A stretch of DNA of 64,000 nucleotides from Pseudobacter ginsenosidimutans (GTDB lineage Bacteria; Bacteroidota; Bacteroidia; Chitinophagales; Chitinophagaceae): contig NZ_CP042431.1 in assembly GCF_007970185.1 (NCBI RefSeq), positions 2,542,001 to 2,606,000 on the forward strand, in the 5' to 3' direction. How positions within the stretch are numbered: the first letter of the stretch is position 1; each line of letters opens with the position of its first letter. This document shows, piece by piece, positions 26,199-36,554 of the stretch. The translations under genes were made by a program, and so were the position numbers. Below the pieces are notes generated by a model. That model saw only the letters and a program-made list of their open reading frames with translations, did no database searches and was not told where the DNA came from.

Positions 26199-29100
26199 AT
26201 GCAAAAAACTGCTTTTGGCTCCGGAACGGCTCTGGCATTTTCTCACTGCCCGCCAAAGCGATTCCGGGGTCTTACCAAAACCCTGCTGGTCATGAAACTG
26301 ACTATCTTTTTTACTGCTATTGTTTTTTTTCAGGTGCAGGCAGCTAACAGTCTTGCACAGACGGTAACCATTTCCGGAAAAGATCTCACGTTAAAACAGG
26401 TATTTGCCGCCATCGAAAAGCAAACGGATTATGTTTTGCTGAATACGAAAGGAACATTGGAGGGCACAAAGACAGTATCCCTTACTGTACACAAAATGCC
26501 TTTGAAGGAATTCCTGGATTTTGTATTGAAAGAACAGGAGCTGGAATATGAGATACACGGGAATACGATCCTGTTATCGAAAATGCAAGCTGTGGTTGAT
26601 AAAACTGTGCCCGGAATAATTCAGATTTTTCCTCAAAATAATTTGGTCTATGGGCAGGTGGTCAATGAAGAAGGTTATCCATTATCCGGTGTAAGCATTT
26701 TTGTGAGAAAAGCTAATAGGGGTACCTATACAGATGCGCTGGGGAAATTCTCCATACAGGCCAATCCTGGCGATTCGCTTGTTTTTTCTTTTATTGGATA
26801 TGCCGGGCAACAGTTGAAAATTACTTCCAATCAATTACTTGTGAGAATGAAGGTAACGCATTCAGTGATGGATGAAATGAAAGTTACTGCCTATGGAAAG
26901 ACAAGCAAGCGGACCGCAACAGGAAATATCACCACCATTAAAGCGGAAGAGATTACAAAGCAGCCGATATTCAATCCTCTGCAGGCGCTTGTTGGGCGTG
27001 TGCCGGGAGTAGCTGTTCTGCAGACTTCAGGCAATCTGGCTGCGCCGATCGAGCTGGTGATCAGAGGTAGGAATAATATTTCACCTACTGCTATCATTGA
27101 CCCTCTGTATGTAATAGACGGACTACCTCTTTCAAATAACAATATTCATCCTTCTTCGGGTGGGACCAATATCAGTATGGGACCTGTGCAGGGGGGCAAT
27201 TCAAATACAGGAGGGGAGAGCCCGTTGAACATGATCAATCCAAATGATATTGAAAGTATAACCATACTGAAAGATGCCGACGCTACCGCTATTTACGGTT
27301 CCAGAGGAGCGAACGGAGTTGTTTTGATCACCACTAAAAAAGGAAAATCCGGTCCGCCGGTTTTCAATCTGAGAATAGCTAACGGTATCAATTCGATCCA
27401 GAAATACCCTAAAGTATTAAGCACAAAAGATTACCTGGCGGTTAGAAGGGAAGCTTTGAGGAATGATGGTATTGTACCCAACATCGTAGAGGCGCCTGAT
27501 CTAGTTCTATGGGATAGTACCAGAAACAAAGACTGGCAAAGGGAACTCATAGGAACAGGTGTGGAAACTAATATCAACCTGAGTGTCAGTGGCGGGGCCG
27601 GCAATTCAACTTACCGGCTTAGTGGTGGATACATGTCAAGCACCACCTTACTGAACCAGGGAGGTAAGAACGAGCGTATTTCTTTCAATTCAACCTTCAA
27701 TTATGTCAGCACTAATCAAAAATTCCGTTTTGCGCTGATCAACTCCCTGGCCACAACGAATGTAAAGGCTATAAAAGCCAATGATCCAAGTTCTCTTCCA
27801 CCCAATGCCCCTGAGATCTACAATAATAAAGGGGAGTTCAATTTTGAACCGTACAGAACAACAGGCACGGCCATTTTTCCCTTTAGTGATCTTAAGAGGC
27901 CAAGTGTAAGTAAAACCTTCAGTAACCAAACTTCAGTGAACCTGGACTATAATATACTGAAAGGACTGAGTATGGGGCTTAGTGGCAATTATGCGTTCTC
28001 CCACAATGATATCATACAAAAAAGTCCGGAAGCCTCCTTTGATACGAAGTTACCCAATACTCCGATTGCCATCTATGGCAATACGAAGGCCAGGAACTGG
28101 CAGATCCAGCAGAAAGTTGAATACCAGACTTTCATTGGGAAAGGAAGCCTTTCCATTAAGCATGTTGCCGAATATGCTGCTGCAGCTACAGGAAGTCAAA
28201 CAATTTTTGCCATGTTTTTTCCTAACGATGAGATGATGAAAAGCTACAACAATGCCGGTTTCGTTCAAGCCAGTGAAGCATCTGTTGAAACCAGGATCCT
28301 TAAGTTTACAGGAATGGTGAACTACAACTGGAGTAACAAATACATCTTTAGCCTGTCGGCCACCAGGGATGGTTCTTCCAGTTTTGGAAAAGGAAAACGA
28401 TTTGGAAATTTCGGATCAGTTGCCCTTGCCTGGAATGCCAATGAAGAAAAATGGATAAAGCAAATCCTGCCTTCCTGGTTCACCTTCCTGAAGTTCAGAG
28501 GTAGTTACGGACTTACCGGTGCAAGTTCGCTTACACCGTATGAGTTCCTGTCCAGATGGTCCAAAAACGTCTCTGATGGCATGGCCTCCAGCTTGCTGCC
28601 TTATGATGGGATCATGGCATTCCATGTGATCAAGCCATTGAACCAGGAGTTCCGTTGGGTTTCCACCAGGAAAGCAGAATTAACAATTGAAATGGGATTC
28701 CTGCAAGACAGGATCAACCTGGAAGCTTCAGTATATCATCATAGTTCCACAGATCAACTTGGTTCAGTACCAATCCCAAAATATACAGGATTTAGTCAGG
28801 CTTTTACCAACACCCAGGCCAACCTTCGTAATACTGGCTTTGAGTTTTCTATGAGTGCCAAACTATTGAGTTCTAAAGACTGGGCACTAACAACTTCCTT
28901 TGTACTTGGTCTGAACCGTAATAAGCTGGTAGATTTTCCCAACCTGGAATATTCTTCGCATAAAGGAAACCTTAAAGTAGGATATTCCAACACTACAAAA
29001 TACGTTCTCAGATATACAGGGATCAACCCTTTAACCGGCGAGTATAGCTTCGAAGATCATAACAAAGACGGTCGCATAACTGTTAAAGAAAACATTTTTC

Positions 29101-29618
29101 CAAGTTCGTACAATGATGATCGTTATATTGCCATTGAGACCGCAGAAAAATATAGTGGAGGATTCACTTTCGAACTTTCCTGGAAAGAATTAAGCTTTTA
29201 TACACAATTTGACTTTAAGAACCGGCTAAGGAGGGATCCTTATATCATGGCTGTGGTAGGTGAAAGGAAAAATATTGCATTGCCGGGCGAAATCCTGAAT
29301 AATCATTGGAGGCAGCCTGGTGACATAGTAAGTTATCCGAAATTCACCACCAGGTCTGCCGGTCTCGGCCGGATTGAATCTTCCGATGCTGCTTATGTGA
29401 ACGGATCATATATCCGCCTGAATGTTATCAATATAAGTTGGAATATCCCCAACACACTCACAAAAAAAATTGGGATAAAAAATGCAAGTATTGGAGTAAG
29501 TACCAACAACTTGTTCACTTTTTCTTCTTACAGAGGACTTGACCCCCAAATAGATAATATTTTCTCTGCTGCCCCAATTCCCAGAGTGATCTCCTCCAAC
29601 CTGAACATTAATTTCTAA
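26199..29618 (+). CDS. SusC/RagA-family TonB-dependent outer-membrane transporter (third set)
   Basis: A 1139-residue SusC-type channel. It opens with a 31-residue leader (MQKTAFGSGT...) before the signal peptide at Met32, as in the SusC at 2307. Then come an STN domain (about 52-110; T-L-K-Q-V-F-A-A-I-E-K-Q-T), a carboxypeptidase-regulatory-like domain (about 150-220), the plug (G-R-V-P-G-V-A-V-L-Q and the SusC signature K-D-A-D-A-T-A-I-Y-G-S-R-G-A-N-G-V-V) and the barrel ending L-N-I-N-F. It pairs with the SusD encoded 11 bases downstream. Since the operon continues with an ABC system and a peptidase and not with glycosidases, the substrate may be a peptide or other non-glycan; that is inference. 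Confidence 0.93.
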   Translation: MQKTAFGSGTALAFSHCPPKRFRGLTKTLLVMKLTIFFTAIVFFQVQAANSLAQTVTISGKDLTLKQVFAAIEKQTDYVLLNTKGTLEGTKTVSLTVHKMPLKEFLDFVLKEQELEYEIHGNTILLSKMQAVVDKTVPGIIQIFPQNNLVYGQVVNEEGYPLSGVSIFVRKANRGTYTDALGKFSIQANPGDSLVFSFIGYAGQQLKITSNQLLVRMKVTHSVMDEMKVTAYGKTSKRTATGNITTIKAEEITKQPIFNPLQALVGRVPGVAVLQTSGNLAAPIELVIRGRNNISPTAIIDPLYVIDGLPLSNNNIHPSSGGTNISMGPVQGGNSNTGGESPLNMINPNDIESITILKDADATAIYGSRGANGVVLITTKKGKSGPPVFNLRIANGINSIQKYPKVLSTKDYLAVRREALRNDGIVPNIVEAPDLVLWDSTRNKDWQRELIGTGVETNINLSVSGGAGNSTYRLSGGYMSSTTLLNQGGKNERISFNSTFNYVSTNQKFRFALINSLATTNVKAIKANDPSSLPPNAPEIYNNKGEFNFEPYRTTGTAIFPFSDLKRPSVSKTFSNQTSVNLDYNILKGLSMGLSGNYAFSHNDIIQKSPEASFDTKLPNTPIAIYGNTKARNWQIQQKVEYQTFIGKGSLSIKHVAEYAAAATGSQTIFAMFFPNDEMMKSYNNAGFVQASEASVETRILKFTGMVNYNWSNKYIFSLSATRDGSSSFGKGKRFGNFGSVALAWNANEEKWIKQILPSWFTFLKFRGSYGLTGASSLTPYEFLSRWSKNVSDGMASSLLPYDGIMAFHVIKPLNQEFRWVSTRKAELTIEMGFLQDRINLEASVYHHSSTDQLGSVPIPKYTGFSQAFTNTQANLRNTGFEFSMSAKLLSSKDWALTTSFVLGLNRNKLVDFPNLEYSSHKGNLKVGYSNTTKYVLRYTGINPLTGEYSFEDHNKDGRITVKENIFPSSYNDDRYIAIETAEKYSGGFTFELSWKELSFYTQFDFKNRLRRDPYIMAVVGERKNIALPGEILNNHWRQPGDIVSYPKFTTRSAGLGRIESSDAAYVNGSYIRLNVINISWNIPNTLTKKIGIKNASIGVSTNNLFTFSSYRGLDPQIDNIFSAAPIPRVISSNLNINF

Positions 29619-29629
29619 ACTGGAAGACT

Positions 29630-31054
29630 ATGCGAAACAAGATATTACCGGCTCTCCTTTTTCTGACCTCCGGTCTGATCATTTCCGGTTGCGAAAAACT
29701 ACTGGATGTGCCGCCTCCAATCAACTCCATCACAACTGAAGAACTGTTTGTAAATAATAAACAAGCCGAATGGGCAATGGCAGGGATCTATACGAAAATG
29801 ATCAATGGCATTGCCACCAATGCGGCTGATCTTGCAAATGTGCCAAATAATATTTTTTCGGGCGGTTTGTCAACCCTGCAGGGCGGGTTATCAGCTGATG
29901 AAATAATCGCCACATCTGTCAGCGGCGCAGATTATTATAGCCAGAGGAATAAACTCACAGTAGAAGTTAGTGCAGATAAACCAGATCATCTCTGGTATTC
30001 AACTTACCGGACCATATCCGATGCCAATGCATTGATAGATGGTATTGCATTATCAACTTCCCCATCCCTGATTGATAGCGTAAAGAAGCAGCTTACGGGG
30101 GAGGCCCTTGCCCTCCGGGCCTTCAGCTATTTTTACCTGGTCAACTATTATGGCGAACTGCCTCTGGTGATAACCTCCGATTTCAAGAAGACAGTATCCC
30201 TGTCCCGATCACCCGTTTCAAAAGTATACGACCAGATCAAAGCTGACCTGATCAAGGCCAAAGCCTTGCTGGGCAGTGACTATTCTGTTGGTGGGAACAA
30301 AAGGAGCAGGGTGAACAAATGGTTTGTGGAAGCATTGCTTGCAAGGGTATATCTGTATACAGGGGAATACCAGTTAGCCATCAATAGTGCTACAGCAGTG
30401 ATCGATCAATCTGATCTTTTTAAGTTGGAACAGGATATCAGCAATACTTTCTTACCTAATTCCCCTGAAACGATTTTTCAGCTGATACCAACCACTGGAT
30501 TGTTGAATAATGCAACTCCTGAAGGGCATGTATTTCATCTGCTCTTTAGGCCATATGCAATAAGCAATGAATTGCTGGATGCCTTTGAAGTGAACGACAA
30601 AAGAAAGCTGACCTGGATTAAACTGGACGGAGCAACTTTTATTCCCGCCAAGTATTCAAAAGGCAATCCCGTCCAATATTATAAAGTAATGCGACTGGCT
30701 GAACAGATTCTCATCAGAGCGGAAGCAACTGTCCTGTACAATCCATCGGCAAAAAACAATGCAATTGATGACATCAATCAGCTAAGGAGAAGGGCAGGAC
30801 TTACAGAACTTGACTATTCCCTGACTGCAGATGAAGTACTACATGCTATTGCCCATGAACGAAGAGTAGAGCTGTTCCTGGAATGGGGACACAGGTGGTT
30901 CGACCTGAAAAGGACTGCGAAAGCGCACGATGTGCTCAGCATTATTTCCTATAAGGTTCCCTGGGAAGGAGACCACCAGTTATTGTATCCGGTTCCAAAA
31001 GAAGAAATCCGGGTAAACGGACGTCTTGTACAAAACCCGGGTTATAACAACTGA
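29630..31054 (+). CDS. SusD/RagB-family surface lipoprotein (third set)
   Basis: A 474-residue lipoprotein (I-I-S-G-C, Cys21, then E-K-L-L-D-V-P-P-P). SusD features include T-T-E-E-L-F-V-N-N-K-Q-A, the helix A-L-A-L-R-A-F-S-Y-F-Y-L-V-N-Y-Y-G-E-L-P near residue 162, and the C-terminal R-R-V-E-L-F-L-E-W-G-H-R-W-F-D-L-K-R. It partners the SusC directly upstream. Nothing in it reveals the ligand. Confidence 0.93.
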   Translation: MRNKILPALLFLTSGLIISGCEKLLDVPPPINSITTEELFVNNKQAEWAMAGIYTKMINGIATNAADLANVPNNIFSGGLSTLQGGLSADEIIATSVSGADYYSQRNKLTVEVSADKPDHLWYSTYRTISDANALIDGIALSTSPSLIDSVKKQLTGEALALRAFSYFYLVNYYGELPLVITSDFKKTVSLSRSPVSKVYDQIKADLIKAKALLGSDYSVGGNKRSRVNKWFVEALLARVYLYTGEYQLAINSATAVIDQSDLFKLEQDISNTFLPNSPETIFQLIPTTGLLNNATPEGHVFHLLFRPYAISNELLDAFEVNDKRKLTWIKLDGATFIPAKYSKGNPVQYYKVMRLAEQILIRAEATVLYNPSAKNNAIDDINQLRRRAGLTELDYSLTADEVLHAIAHERRVELFLEWGHRWFDLKRTAKAHDVLSIISYKVPWEGDHQLLYPVPKEEIRVNGRLVQNPGYNN

Positions 31055-31094
31055 GCATGAACAATCAACTGCATTCATCATCAAAAATGCTACA

Positions 31095-31904
31095 ATGAAA
31101 TTTATATATAGTGTACAATTCACTTCTGTTTTCAAGAAAGAAAGGAGAGGAATCGTTCTTGCATTCCTGCTACTGGCAATAATGTCGGTCTCCTGCAAAA
31201 AGAACAAATTCGAGGATTTTCCAGCAGTCTGCCAGGTCTTCAACGCCATTGATAATAACGTGCATCTGTACACGAATCTGTCATTGTCAAGGCCGATAAT
31301 TTTCAATAGCGCGCGTGAACTTAAGAACAAAGATTCAGTGTTGAAAAATACCATGCTGATCATGCATGAATTTCCGCAAACATTGCAACTTTTCACAACC
31401 ACAGACACACTACCAGAGAATGGACCTGTCCTGAACACAGTATTGGACGTGAAGGAAAGAGAGATCTATTCATTATTTGTGTATGGACAAAAGTCAGCTG
31501 TATCACATACACTAGTACACGAAATGATTCCACATAGCAATTTTCAGGACAGCAGTTGTAATATCCGTTTTGCCAACTTTAGTTCAACAGCGGTCATCAG
31601 TATAAATCTCAAAGGAGAGCCCCCTGGTTCCTTTATTCAAAGTCTGGCTGCGAAAACGCTTTCTGCCTTCACTCCGCTGCTCTTCAATCTTACAACCGAT
31701 AAGAGCTATGATTTCGAAATCAGGGATCATGCAACGGGGGACCTGATCACAACCTACAATATGAGCAGTGATAAAAATAAGCTGGAGTTTTCCAGGCACT
31801 GGCTTTGGGGACCAACTACCCTTGTATTGACCGGACATCCGGGTGAGCCGTCACCCAACCACCAGAGAATTAGCCCCATGTTCCATCAGGTCTACAGAGA
31901 TTAA
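31095..31904 (+). CDS. Lipoprotein with a DUF4397-like segment
   Basis: About 269 residues. The start is set at the ATG at 31095 because it gives a lipoprotein signal (L-L-L-A-I-M-S-V-S-C, then K-K-N-K); an earlier in-frame start at 31026 would overlap the SusD gene. The segment C-N-I-R-F-A-N-F-S-S-T-A-V-I-S-I-N-L-K resembles the opening strand pattern of DUF4397 domains, but the match is weak by eye. It follows SusD by 40 bases and precedes the ABC ATPase by 61. Likely an outer-membrane accessory of the SusCD pair. Confidence 0.6.
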   Translation: MKFIYSVQFTSVFKKERRGIVLAFLLLAIMSVSCKKNKFEDFPAVCQVFNAIDNNVHLYTNLSLSRPIIFNSARELKNKDSVLKNTMLIMHEFPQTLQLFTTTDTLPENGPVLNTVLDVKEREIYSLFVYGQKSAVSHTLVHEMIPHSNFQDSSCNIRFANFSSTAVISINLKGEPPGSFIQSLAAKTLSAFTPLLFNLTTDKSYDFEIRDHATGDLITTYNMSSDKNKLEFSRHWLWGPTTLVLTGHPGEPSPNHQRISPMFHQVYRD

Positions 31905-31965
31905 TCCTCATCCATCATTAATAGCAGGTGTTCCTCTGCATTTCATGTAAACATTAACCATACAT

Positions 31966-32889
31966 ATGAGCATAGTATTAAAAGTGGAGAACCTCTCCCA
32001 CAGGTATTCCAGTGCCTGGGCTATCCGTGATATCAACTTCGAGATAAGCCAAAACGGAGTCATAGGATTACTAGGTTCCAATGGAGCCGGAAAATCTACC
32101 ACCATGAATATCATTTGTGGTGTACTCAATCAGACAGAAGGAGATGTATACATAAACGGTGTGAACAAAAGACAAGATCCGCGGCTCGCCAAAAAGCAAC
32201 TGGGGTTCCTTCCGCAAACGCCTCCGGTGTATATGGACTTCACTGTGAATGAATACCTCACCTATGCAGCTGACCTTCGTTTCATTGAAAAAACAAAAGT
32301 AAAAAAGGCTGTAGCGGAAGTAATGGATAGAACAGGGATCGCGCATTTCAGTGCAAGGTTGATCAAGAACCTTTCAGGTGGTTACCGTCAACGCGTAGGA
32401 ATTGCGCAGGCCATCATTCACAAGCCCAGTATTGTAATTCTCGATGAGCCCACCAACGGTCTCGATCCCAACCAGATCATCGAAGCAAGAAAGCTGATCA
32501 AAGAAATAGCGCAGGACCATACGATCTTATTATCATCCCATGTGCTTTCCGAGATCAACCTGCTTTGCCGCGATATCATCATGATTGAAGGCGGAAGAAT
32601 GGTATTCTCAGATTCCATGGATTCATTCAACAACTATATTCAGCCAACTACTGTGTTGGTCAGAATGGACAATCCTCCGGCAGAGTCAGAACTCCTCAAT
32701 ATCAGTGGTGTAAACAAAGTGCAATTCCTTACAGAGAAGCAATGCAGGATATGGTTCGCCGGAAACAGCAATATCTCCCAATCCATCATCATTGCCAGTG
32801 TTCAACATAACTGGCAATTGCAGGAGATCAACCTTGAGAAATCTGTGCTGGATGATGTTTTCAAACAATTATCACAACAACAATCTTAA
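31966..32889 (+). CDS. ABC transporter ATP-binding protein, GldA/ABC-2 type
   Basis: A 307-residue cytoplasmic ATPase. All motifs are intact: Walker A G-S-N-G-A-G-K-S-T (about 37-45), Q-loop L-P-Q-T-P, signature L-S-G-G-Y-R-Q-R-V (about 135), Walker B I-V-I-L-D-E-P-T-N-G-L-D-P (about 155-167) and the switch histidine in L-S-S-H-V-L-S-E. It resembles the GldA/CcmA/NatA-like group that drives ABC-2 permeases. It is encoded 11 bases before the first permease-GldG fusion. It is the only complete ABC ATPase in the operon, so it probably serves both permease fusions. Confidence 0.92.
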   Translation: MSIVLKVENLSHRYSSAWAIRDINFEISQNGVIGLLGSNGAGKSTTMNIICGVLNQTEGDVYINGVNKRQDPRLAKKQLGFLPQTPPVYMDFTVNEYLTYAADLRFIEKTKVKKAVAEVMDRTGIAHFSARLIKNLSGGYRQRVGIAQAIIHKPSIVILDEPTNGLDPNQIIEARKLIKEIAQDHTILLSSHVLSEINLLCRDIIMIEGGRMVFSDSMDSFNNYIQPTTVLVRMDNPPAESELLNISGVNKVQFLTEKQCRIWFAGNSNISQSIIIASVQHNWQLQEINLEKSVLDDVFKQLSQQQS

Positions 32890-32899
32890 ACCTGCCCTG

Positions 32900-35212
32900 A
32901 TGAAAATAATTCTCAAAATAGCCAGGGCTGAACTTAAGTACCTGTTCTATTCACCTATCGCCTGGTTTGTGGTATTCATTTTCTATCTCACCAGCGCAGC
33001 CATTTATTGCATCGGTACAGAGCAATTCTCTACGGTGCAGGAAGTGTTTAAAGAACTACAGCCTGGCTGGGATGGTTTTGAAGGAGTGGGCAAGGAACTT
33101 TCGGCCTATATCATGATAAGGCTGAAAAAATACATTTATCTGTTCATTCCATTGCTGACGATGGGCATCATCAACAGGGAGATCAGCAATGGCACTATCA
33201 AGCTATTGTATTCATCGCCGGTGACCACGCGGGAAATTGTGCTTGGGAAATACCTCGGTATGGTGATCTTCAATTTTATCCTGCTTTTCATTTTTGCCGT
33301 GATGCTGGCATCATTGGTGATGACCGTTGAAAATGCCGAGTATATCTGGTTCCTGTCGATATTACTGGGGATGTTTTTCCTGATCAATACCTATGCCGCC
33401 ATTGGTTTGTTCATTTCCTGTTTGACCAGTTACCAGATAGTTGCTGCGATCATTACTTTTACTGTATTGTTTTTCCTTTCGGTGATTTCAAGTTACGGCC
33501 AACAGTATGATATCATCCGCGATCTCACCTGGTTCCTTTCCATTGCCGGAAAAGCAGAACTGATGATCTATGGGCTGATCACCAGCAGGGATGTGATCTA
33601 TTTCATACTGGTGATAATATTGTTTATCGGATTTGCATTGATCAGAATGAAGAGTACGCAGGAATCGAAAAAATGGACAGTTCCTGCTTCCAAATATTTA
33701 TTGCTTACTGTAGTAGTGGTCATCCTTGGTTATTTTAGCTCAAGACCTCACGCTGTACTGTATGCTGACATCACAAAAGACAAGCTCAATACCATCCATC
33801 CGAATGTTCAGGAAACCCTGAAAAAAATGGATGGCTCTATGCTTACAGTAACCTTGTACACCAATCTGCTGGACCGGAATGCCATCAATGGCCTCCCCAT
33901 TATGAGGAACGATTATGTTTGGAATATCTGGGAAAAATACCGTCGCTTCTATCCAAACCTGCAAATGAAATATGAGTATTACTATGATGTAAGAGATAAA
34001 GACAGTGCTTATTTCCGGATGTATCCGGGTAAGTCGCTGGAAGAGATTGCAGCAATAGAGGCAAAGATCAATCGGACCCCATTGTCGTTGTTTAAGAAAC
34101 CTGATGAGATCAGGAAGGAGATCGATCTGCAACCTGAAGGGAAATTCCTGATCATGCAACTGGAATATAAAGGTAAGAAGGAATTCCTGAGAACATACCG
34201 GGAGCAACCAATCTGGCCAACTCAGTCTCACTTCGCGGCAGTGTTCAAAAAACTTGCAAGTAACGAAGATATGAAGATCGGTTTTGTAACGGGACATTAT
34301 GAAAGAAGTGCCTTTGATTATGCACCCCGGCATTTTGGAGAATTCATGGCCGCTAAATGGAGCAGGCAATCGATGATCAATTTTGGTGCTGAAATAGATA
34401 GTGTTCAACTGAACAGTGGCCCTGTTCCTGAAGATATCAACCTGCTGGTAGTTGCGGACCCGAGGAGTGCATATACTGATCTGGAACAGGAACGGGTTAT
34501 CGATTATATCAGAAAAGGGAGAAATGCAATCATATATGTTGAGCCGGATAAGCAGTTCATCCTTGAACCAATATTAAGATCCATTGGAGTAAGTGCAGAT
34601 AAAGGCATGATCGTTCGTCCTGACCCGCATGAAATGCCGCATATTTTCGAAAATCATTTAACCTCCGCAGGTAATTACCTCGCTGATGAACAATACATGT
34701 ATAATTTTCAAAAATACAGGAAGAATGGAGGTAAAGTGCAGAATGAAGGAGCATCGAGCCTGAATTATCAGGAAACTGAGGGATTCAGGATCGAACCAAT
34801 ACTAACAATGCCTGGTTCTGAAAATACCTGGGTCGAAAATGGTAAGCTGGCGCTTGATTCTGCCGCTCCAGACTTCAATGCTTCTGAAGGAGATCTTCGC
34901 AAAAGCGAATATGTACTGGCGTTGAAACTTAGCAGGAAGATCGGTCAACGCGAACAAAGGATCATCGTATGCGGGGATGCGGATGCACTTTCGGGTAGAA
35001 GAAAATCTCTTTCCACAACAGGCGTTTCATTCTACAGCTGGGGACTGGCTAACGAATACCCTGTGTACGCTAATTATCCAAGGCCGTCAGACAGGTATGT
35101 AAAACTTACTTCCAAACAAGCGAAACTGTTGAGTACTGTTTATCTGTACCTGGCATCTGCTGCATTGTTGCTTGTTGCCATAGTACTGCTGGTGCGAAGG
35201 AAAAGGAAATAA
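32900..35212 (+). CDS. ABC-2 permease fused to a GldG-like domain, copy 1
   Basis: A 770-residue inner-membrane protein. The start is set at the ATG at 32900 (M-K-I-I-L-K-I-A-R-A-E-L), after the ATPase stop. Residues 1 to about 290 form an ABC-2-type permease with about seven membrane segments (G-I-I-N-R-E-I-S-N-G-T-I-K-L-L is the typical coupling region), like GldF. Residues about 300-735 form an extracytoplasmic domain like GldG (V-T-L-Y-T-N-L-L, G-F-V-T-G-H-Y-E-R-S, L-L-V-V-A-D-P-R). A last membrane segment and R-R-K-R-K close it. GldF and GldG are usually separate. Copy 2 is at 37921-40236. Its cargo is unknown. Confidence 0.85.
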   Translation: MKIILKIARAELKYLFYSPIAWFVVFIFYLTSAAIYCIGTEQFSTVQEVFKELQPGWDGFEGVGKELSAYIMIRLKKYIYLFIPLLTMGIINREISNGTIKLLYSSPVTTREIVLGKYLGMVIFNFILLFIFAVMLASLVMTVENAEYIWFLSILLGMFFLINTYAAIGLFISCLTSYQIVAAIITFTVLFFLSVISSYGQQYDIIRDLTWFLSIAGKAELMIYGLITSRDVIYFILVIILFIGFALIRMKSTQESKKWTVPASKYLLLTVVVVILGYFSSRPHAVLYADITKDKLNTIHPNVQETLKKMDGSMLTVTLYTNLLDRNAINGLPIMRNDYVWNIWEKYRRFYPNLQMKYEYYYDVRDKDSAYFRMYPGKSLEEIAAIEAKINRTPLSLFKKPDEIRKEIDLQPEGKFLIMQLEYKGKKEFLRTYREQPIWPTQSHFAAVFKKLASNEDMKIGFVTGHYERSAFDYAPRHFGEFMAAKWSRQSMINFGAEIDSVQLNSGPVPEDINLLVVADPRSAYTDLEQERVIDYIRKGRNAIIYVEPDKQFILEPILRSIGVSADKGMIVRPDPHEMPHIFENHLTSAGNYLADEQYMYNFQKYRKNGGKVQNEGASSLNYQETEGFRIEPILTMPGSENTWVENGKLALDSAAPDFNASEGDLRKSEYVLALKLSRKIGQREQRIIVCGDADALSGRRKSLSTTGVSFYSWGLANEYPVYANYPRPSDRYVKLTSKQAKLLSTVYLYLASAALLLVAIVLLVRRKRK

Positions 35213-35248
35213 TCATCCCATATTATAGTCATTCACAAATAACTCATC

Positions 35249-36541
35249 ATGTTCCTGATAACGGATGATCAAACTATTGAAGATCTGAGGCTCTTTTCCA
35301 AAAGAGAGCGAAATGGTATTTACGATATTTACAACAATACATCAACGCGCGGCGGAGAACTCCTGCTTGAGAATATGTTCAGAAATCCGCTGGCCAACCT
35401 GGATGCTATTGCCAAAAGAGCCGGCGCCATCAAGGCTTTTGCCGAACTGCAGACAGCTTTCCCATTTTCATCTGCTATCCTGGATTGCGTGGAGAAATAT
35501 ATCAATCAGGGAGAAGAAAACCAGGATGGACAAAAATCCACTTTTGGTGACAAGGAGATCGGACAAGGCGTTACAGCTTTAATTGAACTGCTGCATGCAG
35601 TTAAATCTTTCCTGGAAACGGGCGCCATTGCCCAGGTAAAGATGCTGAAAGAAGAAAGGCGGCAAGTGTTGCAATTGTTACAGGGAACAGGTCTGGAGCC
35701 GGTCTTTAAGGAAAGGCCCGGTAATAAGCTGAGTTTCGGAGCACTTACTGCATTCGATATTTTGCTTCGCACAAAAGAGCGGGAGAAAACAACTGCTGTA
35801 TTGAATTTCATTTACCTGATAGATGTATATGTATCTGTGGCGCAGGTGTCGGGAAAAAGGAATTTTGTTTTCCCGGTACCACATCCCCGGGGCAGCAATA
35901 TCCTGAAAGTGGAAGGAGTGTATCATCCTGAGTTGAAGAACCCGGTTGCCAACAACCTGCATATGCATCCAGGAAAATCACTAGTATTCCTGACCGGGGC
36001 CAATATGGCGGGGAAATCAACTTTTCTTCGTGCATTCAGCACTGCTGTTTACATCGCGCATATGGGATTTCCGGTTGCAGCAAAGCGGCTCGAATTCTCA
36101 GTAATGGATGGCATACTCACTACCATCAATCTTCCTGATAATCTCGGAATCGGAGCCAGTCATTTCTATGCAGAAGTATTGCGTGTAAAGAAAGTAGCAG
36201 CAGAACTGGGAGCAGGCAGATCGCTTTTCGTACTCTTCGATGAATTGTTCAGGGGAACCAATGTGAAAGATGCGCATGAAGGCACAGTGGCGGTAACGTT
36301 AGCATTTGCCGGTAAAAAGAACAGTCTTTTCCTCATATCCTCGCATATCGTGGAGGCAGGCGATGAGCTGAAGAAAAAACAGAATATCGGCTTCCATTAT
36401 TTGCCCACCAGGATGAAAGGTACAGTTCCCGAATATACCTATACGCTAGAGGAGGGTATTACCGATGACAGGCATGGTATGATCATTATTCGCAATGAAG
36501 GTATCCTGGAATCACTTGCTACAGGAAAGAAGAAAGGATAA
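35249..36541 (+). CDS. Short MutS-like ATPase, copy 1 (core and ATPase domains only)
   Basis: A 430-residue protein with the MutS core (lever/clamp-like) segment at about 15-200 (T-R-G-G-E-L-L-L-E-N-M-F-R-N-P-L) followed by the MutS ABC-type ATPase. The ATPase has Walker A G-A-N-M-A-G-K-S-T (about 250-258), Walker B F-D-E-L-F-R-G-T-N (from about 330) and the switch histidine in I-S-S-H-I. The mismatch-recognition and connector domains of true MutS are absent, as is the Smr nuclease domain of MutS2, so it is about half the usual length. A role in mismatch repair is therefore unlikely. It lies 36 bases after a permease fusion and 13 bases before its own paralogue. Its function is unknown. Confidence 0.85.
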   Translation: MFLITDDQTIEDLRLFSKRERNGIYDIYNNTSTRGGELLLENMFRNPLANLDAIAKRAGAIKAFAELQTAFPFSSAILDCVEKYINQGEENQDGQKSTFGDKEIGQGVTALIELLHAVKSFLETGAIAQVKMLKEERRQVLQLLQGTGLEPVFKERPGNKLSFGALTAFDILLRTKEREKTTAVLNFIYLIDVYVSVAQVSGKRNFVFPVPHPRGSNILKVEGVYHPELKNPVANNLHMHPGKSLVFLTGANMAGKSTFLRAFSTAVYIAHMGFPVAAKRLEFSVMDGILTTINLPDNLGIGASHFYAEVLRVKKVAAELGAGRSLFVLFDELFRGTNVKDAHEGTVAVTLAFAGKKNSLFLISSHIVEAGDELKKKQNIGFHYLPTRMKGTVPEYTYTLEEGITDDRHGMIIIRNEGILESLATGKKKG

Positions 36542-36554
36542 AAAATAATACACT

